Positions 39,591 to 48,568 are shown, counted from the stretch's first letter. The stretch is DNA of 64,000 nt from an uncultured Prevotellaceae bacterium (GCA_900318255.1 ONJX01000014.1:1-64000), one strand, 5' to 3'. Numbers and translations: made by a program. The notes: generated by a model not told the origin, from the letters alone.

Positions 39591-40109
39591 ATGAAGAAAA
39601 TTTTATTAGCATCAGCAGTAATAGCCGTGGCATTAACAGGGTGCCACAAGGGCGTTCACAAGGTGTTTGAGGGTGGCTCTGGCGGCTCGATAAACGAGAA
39701 TGGCTACCAGCTGCCCGTTACAGGCATTGAGAGCATCAACATCGCCGACCTGGAGTTATCTAACGACTTTATCACTTACACCATCGACATCTCCACTCCC
39801 GAGGGCCAGACCAAGCTCAACGGCATCAATGAGAAGCAAGCTAAAGAGCTGGCACTCACCGAGGCATCGATAGTGAACCGCTGCTCATTGATAGTGAACC
39901 CTAAATACACCTTCCTCAAAGACGGCAAGAAGATACTGCGCGTCACCGTCTCGGGTCAGCCGGCATATTACAAAAATGCGCGCCTCAAGCCACAGGCGCA
40001 GTACCAAGAAGCGGAGGAAGAGGTAGAAGTAGTAGAAACCACTACTACTACCACAACCACCACCAAAAAGCCCGTAAAGCCAAAGGCGAAGTCTAAACGC
40101 AAGAAATAA
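39591..40109 (+). CDS. Lipoprotein of unknown function with Thr-rich and basic tail
   Basis: 172 residues. Signal and lipobox ALTGC (Cys18) predict lipid attachment. The mature part carries ITYTIDISTPEGQTKLNGINEKQAKELALTEASI and GKKILRVTVSGQPAYYKNARL, a compact alpha/beta region. Then come an acidic stretch (EAEEEVEVVE), a run of ten Thr encoded by imperfect ACT/ACC repeats (about 40038-40066), and a Lys/Arg-rich end (KPVKPKAKSKRKK). The triplet tract could change in length by slippage. The basic tail could bind peptidoglycan, nucleic acid or LPS (inference). It forms an operon with 38855-39577 and is followed by a strong hairpin. Confidence 0.75.
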   Translation: MKKILLASAVIAVALTGCHKGVHKVFEGGSGGSINENGYQLPVTGIESINIADLELSNDFITYTIDISTPEGQTKLNGINEKQAKELALTEASIVNRCSLIVNPKYTFLKDGKKILRVTVSGQPAYYKNARLKPQAQYQEAEEEVEVVETTTTTTTTTKKPVKPKAKSKRKK

Positions 40110-40175
40110 GCTAATACACACCACCACGACAGCACATCTATCAACGTGCAGCCATCACTGCACAGCATTCACACA

Positions 40176-40206
40176 GTGCGTTCTAGCTCTCCGAGCTAGA
40201 GCGCAC
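40176..40206. terminator. Hairpin after the lipoprotein gene
   Basis: GTGCGTTCTAGCTC (40176-40189) pairs with GAGCTAGAGCGCAC (40193-40206), 3-nt loop, one mismatch pair. No T-run follows directly. Confidence 0.6.
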
Positions 40207-40217
40207 AATGTGTTTGA

Positions 40218-40282
40218 ATAAAATGCTCACGCTCGCAAGGCTTTGATCAGGTTCAAGCTTTGTCTCGCTTAATCGCATTTTT
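40218..40282. repeat. Second copy of the AAATGC...GCATTT element
   Basis: About 62 bp closely matching the core of 19291-19388 (TGCTCACGCTCGCAAGGCTT, then GCTTTGTCTCGCT and AATCGCATTTTT). It is again in an intergenic gap. Confidence 0.8.
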
Positions 40283-40388
40283 AGCACATTGCCAAGTCTT
40301 CGACTTGTCGCACACCACTCTGCACTCCCTACACCACGCTATCCCTCCAGACCCCCTCTGTCTCTCCCCCTCTGTCTCTCCCCCTCAG

Positions 40389-40700
40389 CCGACGGCTGAA
40401 GAAAAACCGAGCACTCTGCGCAGCCCTTCAGCCGAAGGCTGACCGCTGGATAACCCCGTATGGTTCTTGATGCACGAGCAACAGCGAGTGGAGCAAGAAC
40501 CATGCGGGGCTTTATGACACCATCTGACTAGTCGCCAGCGGCGACCCCATCAGCGTCATGGCAACACTTAGGAAAAAGGGGTCGCCTTCAGCGACAAGAC
40601 AGAGTTGACATTTCTACCCCCAGTGCCGCTATCTTCACTCGCTATCGCTCGCTCCTATAGCGGTACTGGGGGCATTACTCAAAGGTCAGCCTACGGCTGA
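40389..40700. repeat. Cluster of large hairpins and CAGCC-GGCTG palindromes
   Basis: This 730-bp gene-free region holds three long inverted repeats. CCCCGTATGGTTCTTG (40455-40470) pairs with the arm ending at 40510 around a 24-nt loop. GTCGCCAGCGGCGACCCC (40532-40549) pairs with 40578-40595. CCCCCAGTGCCGCTAT (40617-40632) pairs with 40657-40672 around a 24-nt loop. Short palindromes CAGCCGACGGCTG, CAGCCGAAGGCTG and CAGCCTACGGCTG separate them. The loops of the first and third are related once one is reverse-complemented (shared AGCGAGTG). Confidence 0.75.
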
Positions 40701-40842
40701 AGCTGCGGCAGAAAAAACGCTAAGGAGCTGCGCCTATCACACACGGCGCAACTCCTTAGCTTCTTTTATGTTTTTACCTCATGCGGATGGATTTAGAGGT
40801 AGAGTGTTAAGACTTCAATCTACGATCTACAATCCACCAGAA

Positions 40843-41136
40843 TTATTTGTCTTTCTTGGTTTTCTCGAGCTGGCGTTTCAGCGCATCTACTGCCACGTCG
40901 ATGGCCTCCTCAAAGGTGTCGGCAACTTTGCTGGCAAAAAGGTCCTCACTGCGTGGAATGAAGAGCTTGATGCTTGCCTCCTTGTTCATCGCTGTCTCGG
41001 GTTTAACAACTTTCAATGTCACCTCAGCATTGGTGATCTCCTCATGATGCTTAACTAGCTTCTCAACTTTCTTGTTGATAAACTGCTCTAATTTCTCGGT
41101 TGCATCAAAATGAATGGCTTTTACTTTAATTTCCAT
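40843..41136 (-). CDS. hpf: Ribosome hibernation promoting factor (short HPF/RaiA family)
   Basis: 97 residues, the short HPF form (S30AE domain only). It begins MEIKVKAIHFDATEKLEQFINKKVEKL and continues with NKEASIKLFIPRSEDLFASKVADTFEEAIDVAVDALKRQLEK, a beta-alpha-beta-beta-alpha pattern of the family. It binds the 30S decoding site in stationary phase and promotes inactive ribosomes. A strong Shine-Dalgarno-like AAAGGAGG lies 6-8 bp upstream, inside the end of the recombinase gene, which is unusual for Bacteroidetes and may couple the two genes. The gap to the recombinase stop is one base. Confidence 0.93.
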   Translation of the reverse strand: MEIKVKAIHFDATEKLEQFINKKVEKLVKHHEEITNAEVTLKVVKPETAMNKEASIKLFIPRSEDLFASKVADTFEEAIDVAVDALKRQLEKTKKDK

Positions 41137-41137
41137 A

Positions 41138-42037
41138 TTAGCCTCCTTTTTTAAGTGCCCTGGGGTGGGCGAGTTTATAATTTTTTTTCAATTCACTAAA
41201 AGTCACGTGTGTGTAGATTTGTGTCGTGGCTAGCGACTCGTGGCCCAGCAGCTCCTTGACGCTGCCCAGCGAAGCGCCGTTGTTGAGCATCGCCGTGGCA
41301 AAGGTGTGCCGCAGCACGTGGGGGCTGCGCTTGCTGGTGACTCCTGCCTCGCCGAGCCGGCGCCTGACCACTCGATAGACGAGCATGGGGTAAAGCGGCT
41401 CGCCGTTGCTCCTGATGAAGAAGCGGTCGCCACAGGCGGCGGTCCTCTCGCGCAGTGCCCGGTAGCTATCGATGCACTGTGCAAGTTCTGTGCCAAAGGG
41501 GATGATGCGGTCTTTGTCGCGCTTGCCGTGCACGCGCAGCTCGCCCTTGGCGGTGTCAACGTTGTGGTCGAGAAGGCCTATGAGCTCGTCGCGGCGCATC
41601 CCCGTCTCATATAGCATCATCACTATCAGGCGGTTGCGCACCTCGTCGAAGCTGGTCTCATCGATGGCCTCATCGATGGCAGCATCCACACTGCTCTCCC
41701 TCACCATTTGTGGCAGTCGCTTGGGAATATGTGCCATTTCTACCTCGGCGGCGGGGTTTTGTGTCACCTGCCCATCAATCATGAGCCACTTGTAGAGTGC
41801 CCTCACCGCTTGCAGCTTGCGGCGCAGGGTGCGCGCGCCGTCGCCCTCGTTGCTCAGGTGCAGCATCCAGGCGCGAATGTCGCTGGTGGTGACGCTTGCC
41901 ACATCAAGCTCGGTGCCTCCCTCGGTGAGAAATGCCTGCCACTGCCGCAGGTCATTGCTATAGGCCACCTGAGTGTGCCGCGAGAGATTTAGCTCTAGCT
42001 TAATGTATTGCAGGTATTTATCGATGATGTCGCTCAT
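41138..42037 (-). CDS. xerC: Tyrosine recombinase of the XerC/XerD type
   Basis: 299 residues from the ATG at 42037, typical Xer length; a start at 42121 would add 28 untypical residues. The N-terminal SAM-like core-binding domain (about 1-95) is followed by the catalytic domain with R in TGMRRDELIGL, K in HGKRDKDRIIP, H-x-x-R in SPHVLRHTFATAML, and H plus Tyr nucleophile in LLGHESLATTQIYTHV. Xer recombinases resolve chromosome dimers at dif; no dif site was identified here. In Bacteroidetes the xerC-hpf pairing is common (family knowledge). The two are translated from one mRNA. Confidence 0.9.
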   Translation of the reverse strand: MSDIIDKYLQYIKLELNLSRHTQVAYSNDLRQWQAFLTEGGTELDVASVTTSDIRAWMLHLSNEGDGARTLRRKLQAVRALYKWLMIDGQVTQNPAAEVEMAHIPKRLPQMVRESSVDAAIDEAIDETSFDEVRNRLIVMMLYETGMRRDELIGLLDHNVDTAKGELRVHGKRDKDRIIPFGTELAQCIDSYRALRERTAACGDRFFIRSNGEPLYPMLVYRVVRRRLGEAGVTSKRSPHVLRHTFATAMLNNGASLGSVKELLGHESLATTQIYTHVTFSELKKNYKLAHPRALKKGG

Positions 42038-42101
42038 GCTGTGAAGGGTCAAAAAAATTGGCTCCCAAGGTTGTTTTCTTAACAACGCCTCTAAATTAGA
42101 C

Positions 42102-42139
42102 AAAAATCGCAATAAAAACAAATTTATTGCGATTTTTTT
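42102..42139 (-). terminator. Intrinsic terminator
   Basis: Perfect 15-bp stem AAAAATCGCAATAAA (42102-42116) with TTTATTGCGATTTTT (42123-42137), 6-nt loop, T-runs on both sides. It ends the SH3-protein transcript. Confidence 0.85.
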
Positions 42140-42163
42140 CTTTTTTCCTGTAACTTTTTCCTC

Positions 42164-42670
42164 TTACGGGCAAGTGGTGAGCGGGTTGGAGCAGATTTTG
42201 TCGCGGTGTATCCAGCCAGTGTATTTGCCATCGGTGCTGACGGCCTTCACCCATTTGCCCTTGATGTCAATGGGGTGGAAGCCATCTACCACTGGGCATT
42301 TTATGGCTTTAGCCTTGGCCGAGGGAGCGGCACGCAGCGCGCCAGTGGGGTCGCCGGCGATGGTGAATTGCAGCAGCGAGCGGTGAATCCAGTAGCCCGT
42401 CTTTGAGCCACGGAGCACAAACTCCATCTCATCGTCGCCATATTGATCAACCACATCGTTGATTTTCCACCACTCGCCCTTTACCGAGAGCAGTTGCACA
42501 GCAAGTGCCCTGTCGGTGGGCAGGGTGGCCACCACTTTGCCACGGGGGGCATTGCGGATGTTGGTCACAGGGCCGTCGTTGTCAACAATATAAGCATAGA
42601 CAAGCCCTTGCGCGTTGATTGCCAGCGGCAATAACACAGCAGCAAGTAACAATAAAATGTGCTTTTTCAT
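42164..42670 (-). CDS. Exported SH3-like domain protein
   Basis: 168 residues from the ATG at 42670 (MKKHILLLLAAVLLPLAINAQ is a clear signal peptide; the longer frame adds 25 unlikely residues). The mature protein has two bacterial SH3-type units: VTNIRNAPRGKVVATLPTDRALAVQLLSVKGEWWKI and GALRAAPSAKAKAIKCPVVDGFHPIDIKGKWVKAV, each followed by a G.W.H segment (TGYWIHRSLL, TGWIHRDKI). SH3b domains of this kind bind cell-wall peptides or metals in the periplasm. It is the last gene of a minus-strand run, 104 bp after 42775-43491. Confidence 0.8.
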   Translation of the reverse strand: MKKHILLLLAAVLLPLAINAQGLVYAYIVDNDGPVTNIRNAPRGKVVATLPTDRALAVQLLSVKGEWWKINDVVDQYGDDEMEFVLRGSKTGYWIHRSLLQFTIAGDPTGALRAAPSAKAKAIKCPVVDGFHPIDIKGKWVKAVSTDGKYTGWIHRDKICSNPLTTCP

Positions 42671-42774
42671 AATTGGTGAGTAATTAAATTTTTTAACAAC
42701 CATATTCTTGAAAGCCGCTGGTGCGGCGCAATACTCTGACAACACCCAAGCGCAAAACGGCCTATAAGAAACCC

Positions 42775-43491
42775 CTAGAAGTCGTCGGGGAACTTGCGGG
42801 CGGCCTCTTGCAGCATCTGCGACACGTCGAAGTAGAAGTCGCGCGTCTTGTTGGGATCCTTGTCGCTCACCGTCTTGATGCAGTCGATGCCTCCCTCAAG
42901 CTCCTGGTGATCCCTGGCCACATATCCCAGGAAATTGACGATGGCATACTCATGCTCTGGGAATATCACCACCCAGGGCTCTTCCTCGGTGCCTCGGCCA
43001 CTCGACATGATGGCGGCAATGAGCTTGTCGAGGCGATACTGGCGCACCGCCGCGCGAGCATATTTTTTCTTCTCCTTCAAGGCATAGATGTAGTAGTTGA
43101 GCTGGTCGATGTCGAAGAGATTATCGTCGAGCGCCATCTCGGCATAGCGGGCTATCTTGTCGCACTCCTCGCGAGAGAGTGGCGGGTTCTTGTAGTAGAG
43201 TTCCTCCACCTCGTCTTTACCCTCAAAGTCGTTGTGCCTGAAAGGGTTGTAATCTTCCTGAAAGATAAAGCCGTAATACAGTTCGCGATAAGCCTCAAAA
43301 TTCATGATGGTGTCGTTGCTCTTAAACGACTTCACCAGCTTGGGATAGTAGTAGCGCGAATGGGGGTTGAGGGTCTCTTGCTTGATTTTGTCGAAATCAA
43401 GTACCTCAACCTTAAACTTATACTGCGCATTCACGACCATTGCCGTGAGCACCATCAACACTACGGTAAAAAATATTCTGTTCTTGTTCAT
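42775..43491 (-). CDS. DUF4919 domain exported protein
   Basis: 238 residues with a signal peptide (about 1-22, AMVVNAQ). The region DFDKIKQETLNPHSRYYYPKLVKSF, LYYGFIFQEDYNPFR and YYIYALKEKKKYARAAVRQYRLDKLIAAIMSSGRGTEEEPWVV matches the DUF4919 family as I remember it: helical, TPR-like, of unknown function and restricted to Bacteroidetes. It lies 9 bp downstream of the membrane-protein gene at 43501-44019 and is thus in the same transcript as that gene and probably pgpH. Confidence 0.78.
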   Translation of the reverse strand: MNKNRIFFTVVLMVLTAMVVNAQYKFKVEVLDFDKIKQETLNPHSRYYYPKLVKSFKSNDTIMNFEAYRELYYGFIFQEDYNPFRHNDFEGKDEVEELYYKNPPLSREECDKIARYAEMALDDNLFDIDQLNYYIYALKEKKKYARAAVRQYRLDKLIAAIMSSGRGTEEEPWVVIFPEHEYAIVNFLGYVARDHQELEGGIDCIKTVSDKDPNKTRDFYFDVSQMLQEAARKFPDDF

Positions 43492-43500
43492 AACTCTACA

Positions 43501-44019
43501 TTATAAATAAATTGGTCTAACATTGGCTATGTCATAGACAAAGCCCTCAATGCCCACCCCTATCATTGCCACAGCCACGATGGCAGGCAGAGCGCGGGCG
43601 CAAAGGTAGTGAATAAAATTGGATTTTGAAAGCATGAGCCACTTGCCAGCAGGAGTGCGGCTATAGGCCAGCTCTCCCATCACAGCCCCCAGCGCAGTGC
43701 CCAGGAGCATGAAACGGGCGTCGATGAGCATGCCCAGCAGGCACCCCATCATCGCCCCAAGGCCTATGTAGAGGTTCCCCGTGTTGCGTCCGTCGGGCTC
43801 CCCTTTGGGCGACAGGTATTTTAGCCCCACCACCATTGCGGTGGCTATGCCATAGAAGATGAATGTCCACCGGGGAAACATGGTGTATTTGCTCAAGTGC
43901 AGCAGCCACAGGCCCACATAGGCGGGCAGTGCCGCCACTGTTAATGGCTTAATCACCAGGCCCAGTGCTGCCAGCAGGCTTATGCCTCCCAATATGAGCA
44001 GTATTGTATAGATTGTCAT
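43501..44019 (-). CDS. Small integral membrane protein of unknown function
   Basis: 172 residues with at least five hydrophobic segments: ILLILGGISLLAALGLVI, LTVAALPAYVGLWLLHL, FIFYGIATAMVVGLKYL, LYIGLGAMMGCLLGMLI and ALPAIVAVAMIGVGIEG. Conserved Gly residues suggest tight helix packing. I do not recognise the family. It is positioned between pgpH (46-bp gap) and the DUF4919 gene (9-bp gap) on the same strand. Confidence 0.65.
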   Translation of the reverse strand: MTIYTILLILGGISLLAALGLVIKPLTVAALPAYVGLWLLHLSKYTMFPRWTFIFYGIATAMVVGLKYLSPKGEPDGRNTGNLYIGLGAMMGCLLGMLIDARFMLLGTALGAVMGELAYSRTPAGKWLMLSKSNFIHYLCARALPAIVAVAMIGVGIEGFVYDIANVRPIYL

Positions 44020-44065
44020 TGCAAGTTGTGAAGTTTTTTTATGTTTTTTTTGTATTGACAGCGCG

Positions 44066-46159
44066 TTAACCTTGCGGCTCGCTCGGCGTGGCGGTGGAGG
44101 AGGCGGTGTCGAGCATCATGGTGGGTTTCACGTCGTCGGGATAAGAGACGCGTGTGTGGTAGAAGGTGAGCAGGCGCTTTATCAGGCTCTTCTTCACCTC
44201 GCCTATCTCCTTGAAGCTGATGGGAGCCTCGTTAAACATGCCGTCGGCAAGCTGACTCTCCACGATCTTCTCCACCATCTCGGTGATGCTTTGCTCATCG
44301 GGCTGGCTCAGGCTCTTGGTGGCAGCCTCGCAGGCGTCGGCCATCATCAGTATCGCTGCCTCGCGGGTGGTGGGGTTGGGGCCTGGATAGGTGTAGGGCT
44401 CGGTGGGCACATTGCCCGTGGCGCTCTGCCGCAATGCCTTGTTGTAGAAATAGCGGGTCTTGCTGGTGCCATGATGCTGCACAATGAGGTCTTTTATCAC
44501 CTGCGGCAGCTTAGCCTTCTCGGCACGGCGCAGGCCGTCGGTCACATGCGAGATCACGATTGCCGCGCTCTGCTCGGGCTTGAGCACGTCGTGGGGGTTC
44601 ACACCGCTCTGGTTCTCGGTGAAGAAGGCGGGGTTGTCGATTTTGCCAATGTCGTGGTAGAGAGCACCGGCACGCACCAGCTGCACGTTGGCTCCTATCT
44701 TGCGCGCCGCCTCACCGGCGAGGGTGGCCACCTGCAGCGAGTGCTGGAAGGTGCCTGGGCAGTTCTCCGAGAGCTCGCGTAGCACATCATTGTTGATGTC
44801 GCTCAGCTCCACCAGCGTCACTTGCGAGGTGAAGCCAAATATCTTCTCGACGATGAAGATGACAAAATAGGCAAACGAGAGCACTATGCAGTTGACGGCA
44901 AAGTAGAGAATCACATGCCAGTCGATGGTGTCGATAGAGCCATAGCGCACCACGCATTGAGTGAGATAGGTGATGGTGTAGCACAAGAAGATGAAGATGG
45001 CGCACACCACCAGCTGCGAGCGCTGCATCAGTCCCTTGATGGAAACAATAGCTATGATGCCGGCCAGGAACTGCATTATCACAAAGTCGATAGAGTCGGG
45101 GGCCACAAACGAGCTCAGCAGCACCACCACCATGTGGGTGACATATCCCAGCGAGGTGTTGAAAAATATCGTCACCACAATAGGCACCAGCGCAAAGGGC
45201 ACTATATACAGGAAGCCCGGCCGCAGCAACGATATGAGATAGACGATGAGCACAAAGATGAAGATGAAAGAGAACAGGAACACCATGCTTGGCAAGCTGC
45301 CAAACACTTTAGGGTCGAGGAAGCGGATAAACAGGTAATAAGAGAGCAAGATGAGGAACAACAGCACTATGTTGCCATAGCGCGAGAAACTCTTCACCGA
45401 GTTCTCAACATTCTTCTCATCGAGAAGGCGCTCATAGGTCTTGAGCAGCGTGTATTTCTCGGGCGTGACAATCTCGCCATAGTCGATGATGCGCTCGCCC
45501 TTGACCTTCATGCCATGAGCCGCCAGCGCCAGCTTGTGCTCCTCCTCGAGCAGGGCCTTAGTCTTGGTGGCATCATACTCTAATGTGGGCTTGATGTTGT
45601 TATAAAGGATGTCCGATACCTGACGGTCGTCGGCAATGTGCATCGCCGCTAGGGTGTCTTTTATCTCCTTATAGGCAGCCTCGTGTGAGCGCAGTTGCGA
45701 GGCACTCACCGTCTTGATGTTGATGTCGCCGCTGGAGTATATCCTGATTTGGGTAATCTCGCCATGCGCAATCTTGTTTTGCGTGTTGATGTCGATGATG
45801 CCCCGGCTAAAGAGGCTATCCACTTCGTTCATGATTATTTTGCGCACAGCAGGCTTGAGCGATGGCAGGGCAGCCAGCGACGTGGTGATGTTGTGAAGAG
45901 CTTTTTCCTTCACATCGCTCTTGAGCTTGAAGAATGGCGCAAACGACGCATTGATGCTGTCCTTGATGTGCTCGGTGCTCAGCGAGTCATACTCGATGGG
46001 GATGTCAAATGGCGCTATGAGCTTGGGGTAATTCCAGGGACGCCCCTCGATATACACAAGCTTGTTGCTGGTGCCTCCCACCAGGAACAGCGACAGCACA
46101 CCCACCGTCAGGACGATGAGCAGCATGATAATTACCTTAGTCTTTAACGATTGCTTCAT
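44066..46159 (-). CDS. pgpH: 7TM-HD family c-di-AMP phosphodiesterase
   Basis: 697 residues from the ATG at 46159 (MKQSLKTKVIIMLLIVL). Layout: one N-terminal helix, an extracytoplasmic 7TMR-HDED domain of about 240 residues, seven membrane helices (about 270-455), and a C-terminal HD domain with HSLQVATLAGEAARKIG, ALYHDIGKIDNP (HD), SHVTDGLRRAEKAKLP and QHHGTSKTRYFY. It hydrolyses c-di-AMP to pApA at the membrane. The downstream position relative to spoT (73-bp gap) is notable because (p)ppGpp inhibits PgpH in Listeria (established knowledge). The C-terminal 30 residues are Ser/Thr/Pro-rich and probably disordered. Confidence 0.92.
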   Translation of the reverse strand: MKQSLKTKVIIMLLIVLTVGVLSLFLVGGTSNKLVYIEGRPWNYPKLIAPFDIPIEYDSLSTEHIKDSINASFAPFFKLKSDVKEKALHNITTSLAALPSLKPAVRKIIMNEVDSLFSRGIIDINTQNKIAHGEITQIRIYSSGDINIKTVSASQLRSHEAAYKEIKDTLAAMHIADDRQVSDILYNNIKPTLEYDATKTKALLEEEHKLALAAHGMKVKGERIIDYGEIVTPEKYTLLKTYERLLDEKNVENSVKSFSRYGNIVLLFLILLSYYLFIRFLDPKVFGSLPSMVFLFSFIFIFVLIVYLISLLRPGFLYIVPFALVPIVVTIFFNTSLGYVTHMVVVLLSSFVAPDSIDFVIMQFLAGIIAIVSIKGLMQRSQLVVCAIFIFLCYTITYLTQCVVRYGSIDTIDWHVILYFAVNCIVLSFAYFVIFIVEKIFGFTSQVTLVELSDINNDVLRELSENCPGTFQHSLQVATLAGEAARKIGANVQLVRAGALYHDIGKIDNPAFFTENQSGVNPHDVLKPEQSAAIVISHVTDGLRRAEKAKLPQVIKDLIVQHHGTSKTRYFYNKALRQSATGNVPTEPYTYPGPNPTTREAAILMMADACEAATKSLSQPDEQSITEMVEKIVESQLADGMFNEAPISFKEIGEVKKSLIKRLLTFYHTRVSYPDDVKPTMMLDTASSTATPSEPQG

Positions 46160-46232
46160 TTTGTTCTTTATAAACGTGAAATACAAGAATTTGTTGCGCC
46201 ACCTGCAGCAAGGCCAGAGATTACTAGTTCTC

Positions 46233-48500
46233 TCAGCTCTGCCTTGCCGCCAGCGTCACACCCTTCACCTTGGCAAGGCGCTTGCACATCTTGGTGACAG
46301 CATCCACATCCTCGACCAGAACGTCCATCTCGCACATGAACACCCCCGCCTCGGAGGTGATGTTAAGGCGCCTGATGTTAATCGACAAGTTGGTAGAAAT
46401 CAAGTAAATAATCTCTTGCAAAATGCCCATGCGGTCGATGCCTTCCACCTTGATGGAGGCAAAGAACGTCTCATTGCTCTGCTGCCACTGGGTCTCGATG
46501 ATGCGACCGCCATAGCCACTCTTGAGGCGCATGGCGGTGGGGCAGTCAAGCTTGTGGACCACCACCTCGTTCTTGCGCGAGATGAAGCCCAGCACGTCGT
46601 CACCAGGCAGCGGATGGCAGCACTTCGAGAGCTTGTAATTGCTCTTGCCGTCAACGGTCTTGAGCACATACACCTTCTTGCGGTCGATCTCGCCTGGCAC
46701 AGCAACATCGCTCGCGGGCTCGGCATCCTTTGCCGTCTTGCCACCAAAAGAGCTGCGCCACAACTTGCTAAGCAGGTTCTGTGAGGCAGGTTTCAACGCT
46801 TTGAGCAGCACCGGCGAGAGCACAATGTCGCCGCTGCCTATCTTGTAGTACAGGTCTTCCTTGTTTTGAACACCCAGGCGGCTGATGATGCGTGTGAGGT
46901 TCTCGTTGTTGATGGGCGCCGAGTTCTGGGCCATGAAAGTCTTGAACTGAGCCTCGCCACGGTCCATCACCTCACGGCGCATGTGCCTGAAAGCTAGGTT
47001 CAGGCGCGACTTGCCCTTGGCGCTAACCACAAATTTTGACCACTCGGGCTCGGGCTTGCGCGACTGCGACGTCAATATCTCCACCTGGTCGCCACTGGCC
47101 AGGCGGTGAGAGATGGGCACCAGCCGGTGGTTCACCTTACCGGCAATGCAGTGATACCCTATCTCGGAGTGCAGCGTGAATGCCAGGTCAAGCACCGTCG
47201 CCCCCTTGGGCAGGGAGATATTGTCGCCCTTAGGGGTGAACACGGTAATCTCGCGAGCATAGAGGTTGAGCTTTATCGAGTCGAGGAAGTCGAGGGCGTT
47301 AGGCTCTGGGTTCTTGAGAATCTCATCTATCTCTCTTATGAGCTTCTCGAGCTGGATGTCTTCCTCAAGCTCTCCACCACCCTCTTTATATATCCAGTGG
47401 GCTGTCATGCCGCGCTCGTCGATGATGTCCATCTTCTCGCTGCGTATCTGCACCTCTATCCACTCGCCGTCGGGGCCCATCACCGTCAGGTGCAGGGCAC
47501 GGTAGCCGTTAGGCTTCGAGCGCGTGAGCCAGTCGCGGATGCGGCCAGGGTGTATCTTGTTGTAGATTTTCGTTATCTCGTTATAGATGGCCCAGCACGT
47601 CACGTTCTCGTCCTTGTCGTCGGGGCACTTGAAGACGATGCGCGCCGCATAGATGTCATAGATCTCGTCGATGGGAATGCGCTTGGCCTGCATCTTCTTC
47701 CATATCGAGTAGCACGACTTCACCCTAGCCTTGAACTCATAATCCAGACCCACGGCGTCGAGCCGAGCACGGATTGGTGCCGAGAAACGCTCAAAGAGGT
47801 CGTTGCGCTTGCTCTCACTAGCCTCGATAGCGTCGGTGATAGACTTGTAGATGTCGGGGTGCTCATATCTGAAGCTCAAGTCCTCGAGCTCCGACTTGAT
47901 GGCATAGAGTCCCAGCCGGTGAGCCAGCGGAGCATAGATGTAGAGCGTCTCGCCAGCTATCTTGTATTGCTTGGCGGGGGGCATCGACGCCAGCGTGCGC
48001 ATGTTGTGAAGGCGGTCGGCAATCTTAATCAAAATCACCCTCACATCGTCGCTCATGGTGAGCAGCAGCTTCTTGAAATTCTCGGCCTGCATCGAGGCCT
48101 TGTCACCAAAGATGCCTCCCGAAATCTTCGTCAGCCCGTCAACGATATTGGCAATCTTGTCGCCCACACGCTCGCCAGTCTCGGCAATCATCTCATCGCC
48201 AAAGATAGCCTTTATGTCTTCTACAGTATATTCAGTGTCTTCTACCACATCGTGGAGCAAGGCGGCGCATATCGACGTCGAGCCCATGCCTATCTCCTGG
48301 CTCACTATCGTGGCCACGGCAATGGGATGAAGGATGTAAGGCTCGCCCGACCGACGCCTTATTCCGGCGTGAGCGCGCCGAGCAAAGCGGAACGCCTTCT
48401 CTATCTTCTCCACCTTCTTGCGGTGACTGCTTGCAAGATAGCCATTTAGCAGCTCTTGATAAGCATCGTCTATTAATTTATTTTCTTCCTCCTGCGTCAT
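46233..48500 (-). CDS. spoT: Bifunctional (p)ppGpp synthetase/hydrolase
   Basis: 755 residues from the ATG at 48500 (MTQEEENKLID); the 25-residue upstream extension lies in the promoter region. Domains in order: HD hydrolase (about 45-200) with intact AALLHDVVEDTEYT (His83-Asp84) and DRLHNMRTL; RelA/SpoT synthetase (about 250-370) with YDIYAARIVFK, SKPNGYRALHLTV and EVQIRSEKMD; TGS (about 400-460, ITVFTPKGDNISLPKGATVLDLAFTLH); and a C-terminal ACT domain (about 675-750). Intact HD and synthetase motifs indicate a long bifunctional Rel/SpoT enzyme, the stringent-response regulator. Synthetase activity could still be weak, as in SpoT, and cannot be judged by eye. Confidence 0.94.
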   Translation of the reverse strand: MTQEEENKLIDDAYQELLNGYLASSHRKKVEKIEKAFRFARRAHAGIRRRSGEPYILHPIAVATIVSQEIGMGSTSICAALLHDVVEDTEYTVEDIKAIFGDEMIAETGERVGDKIANIVDGLTKISGGIFGDKASMQAENFKKLLLTMSDDVRVILIKIADRLHNMRTLASMPPAKQYKIAGETLYIYAPLAHRLGLYAIKSELEDLSFRYEHPDIYKSITDAIEASESKRNDLFERFSAPIRARLDAVGLDYEFKARVKSCYSIWKKMQAKRIPIDEIYDIYAARIVFKCPDDKDENVTCWAIYNEITKIYNKIHPGRIRDWLTRSKPNGYRALHLTVMGPDGEWIEVQIRSEKMDIIDERGMTAHWIYKEGGGELEEDIQLEKLIREIDEILKNPEPNALDFLDSIKLNLYAREITVFTPKGDNISLPKGATVLDLAFTLHSEIGYHCIAGKVNHRLVPISHRLASGDQVEILTSQSRKPEPEWSKFVVSAKGKSRLNLAFRHMRREVMDRGEAQFKTFMAQNSAPINNENLTRIISRLGVQNKEDLYYKIGSGDIVLSPVLLKALKPASQNLLSKLWRSSFGGKTAKDAEPASDVAVPGEIDRKKVYVLKTVDGKSNYKLSKCCHPLPGDDVLGFISRKNEVVVHKLDCPTAMRLKSGYGGRIIETQWQQSNETFFASIKVEGIDRMGILQEIIYLISTNLSINIRRLNITSEAGVFMCEMDVLVEDVDAVTKMCKRLAKVKGVTLAARQS

Positions 48501-48541
48501 AACTAATGGGTGTAAAAAAGTTGTACTGCTATTCCAAACTA

Positions 48542-48568
48542 CAAACTTAGCAATAAAAACCGAAACAA
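48542..48568 (-). promoter_or_regulatory. Weak candidate promoter of the spoT-pgpH run
   Basis: Minus-strand TAAGTTTG (48542-48549) fits TAnnTTTG. The nearest TTG (48566-48568) gives only a 16-bp spacer. Confidence 0.35.

Noticed and set aside
40560..40600. AAAAAGGGGTCGCC as another copy of the GGTTCT hairpin family
   Set aside because: It shares only AAAAAGGGGTCG; the GGTTCT core is absent and the segment pairs with 40532-40549 as part of a different inverted repeat.
47106..48449. 447-residue plus-strand open frame opposite spoT
   Set aside because: It is the antisense shadow of spoT, whose minus-strand protein has all expected domains.
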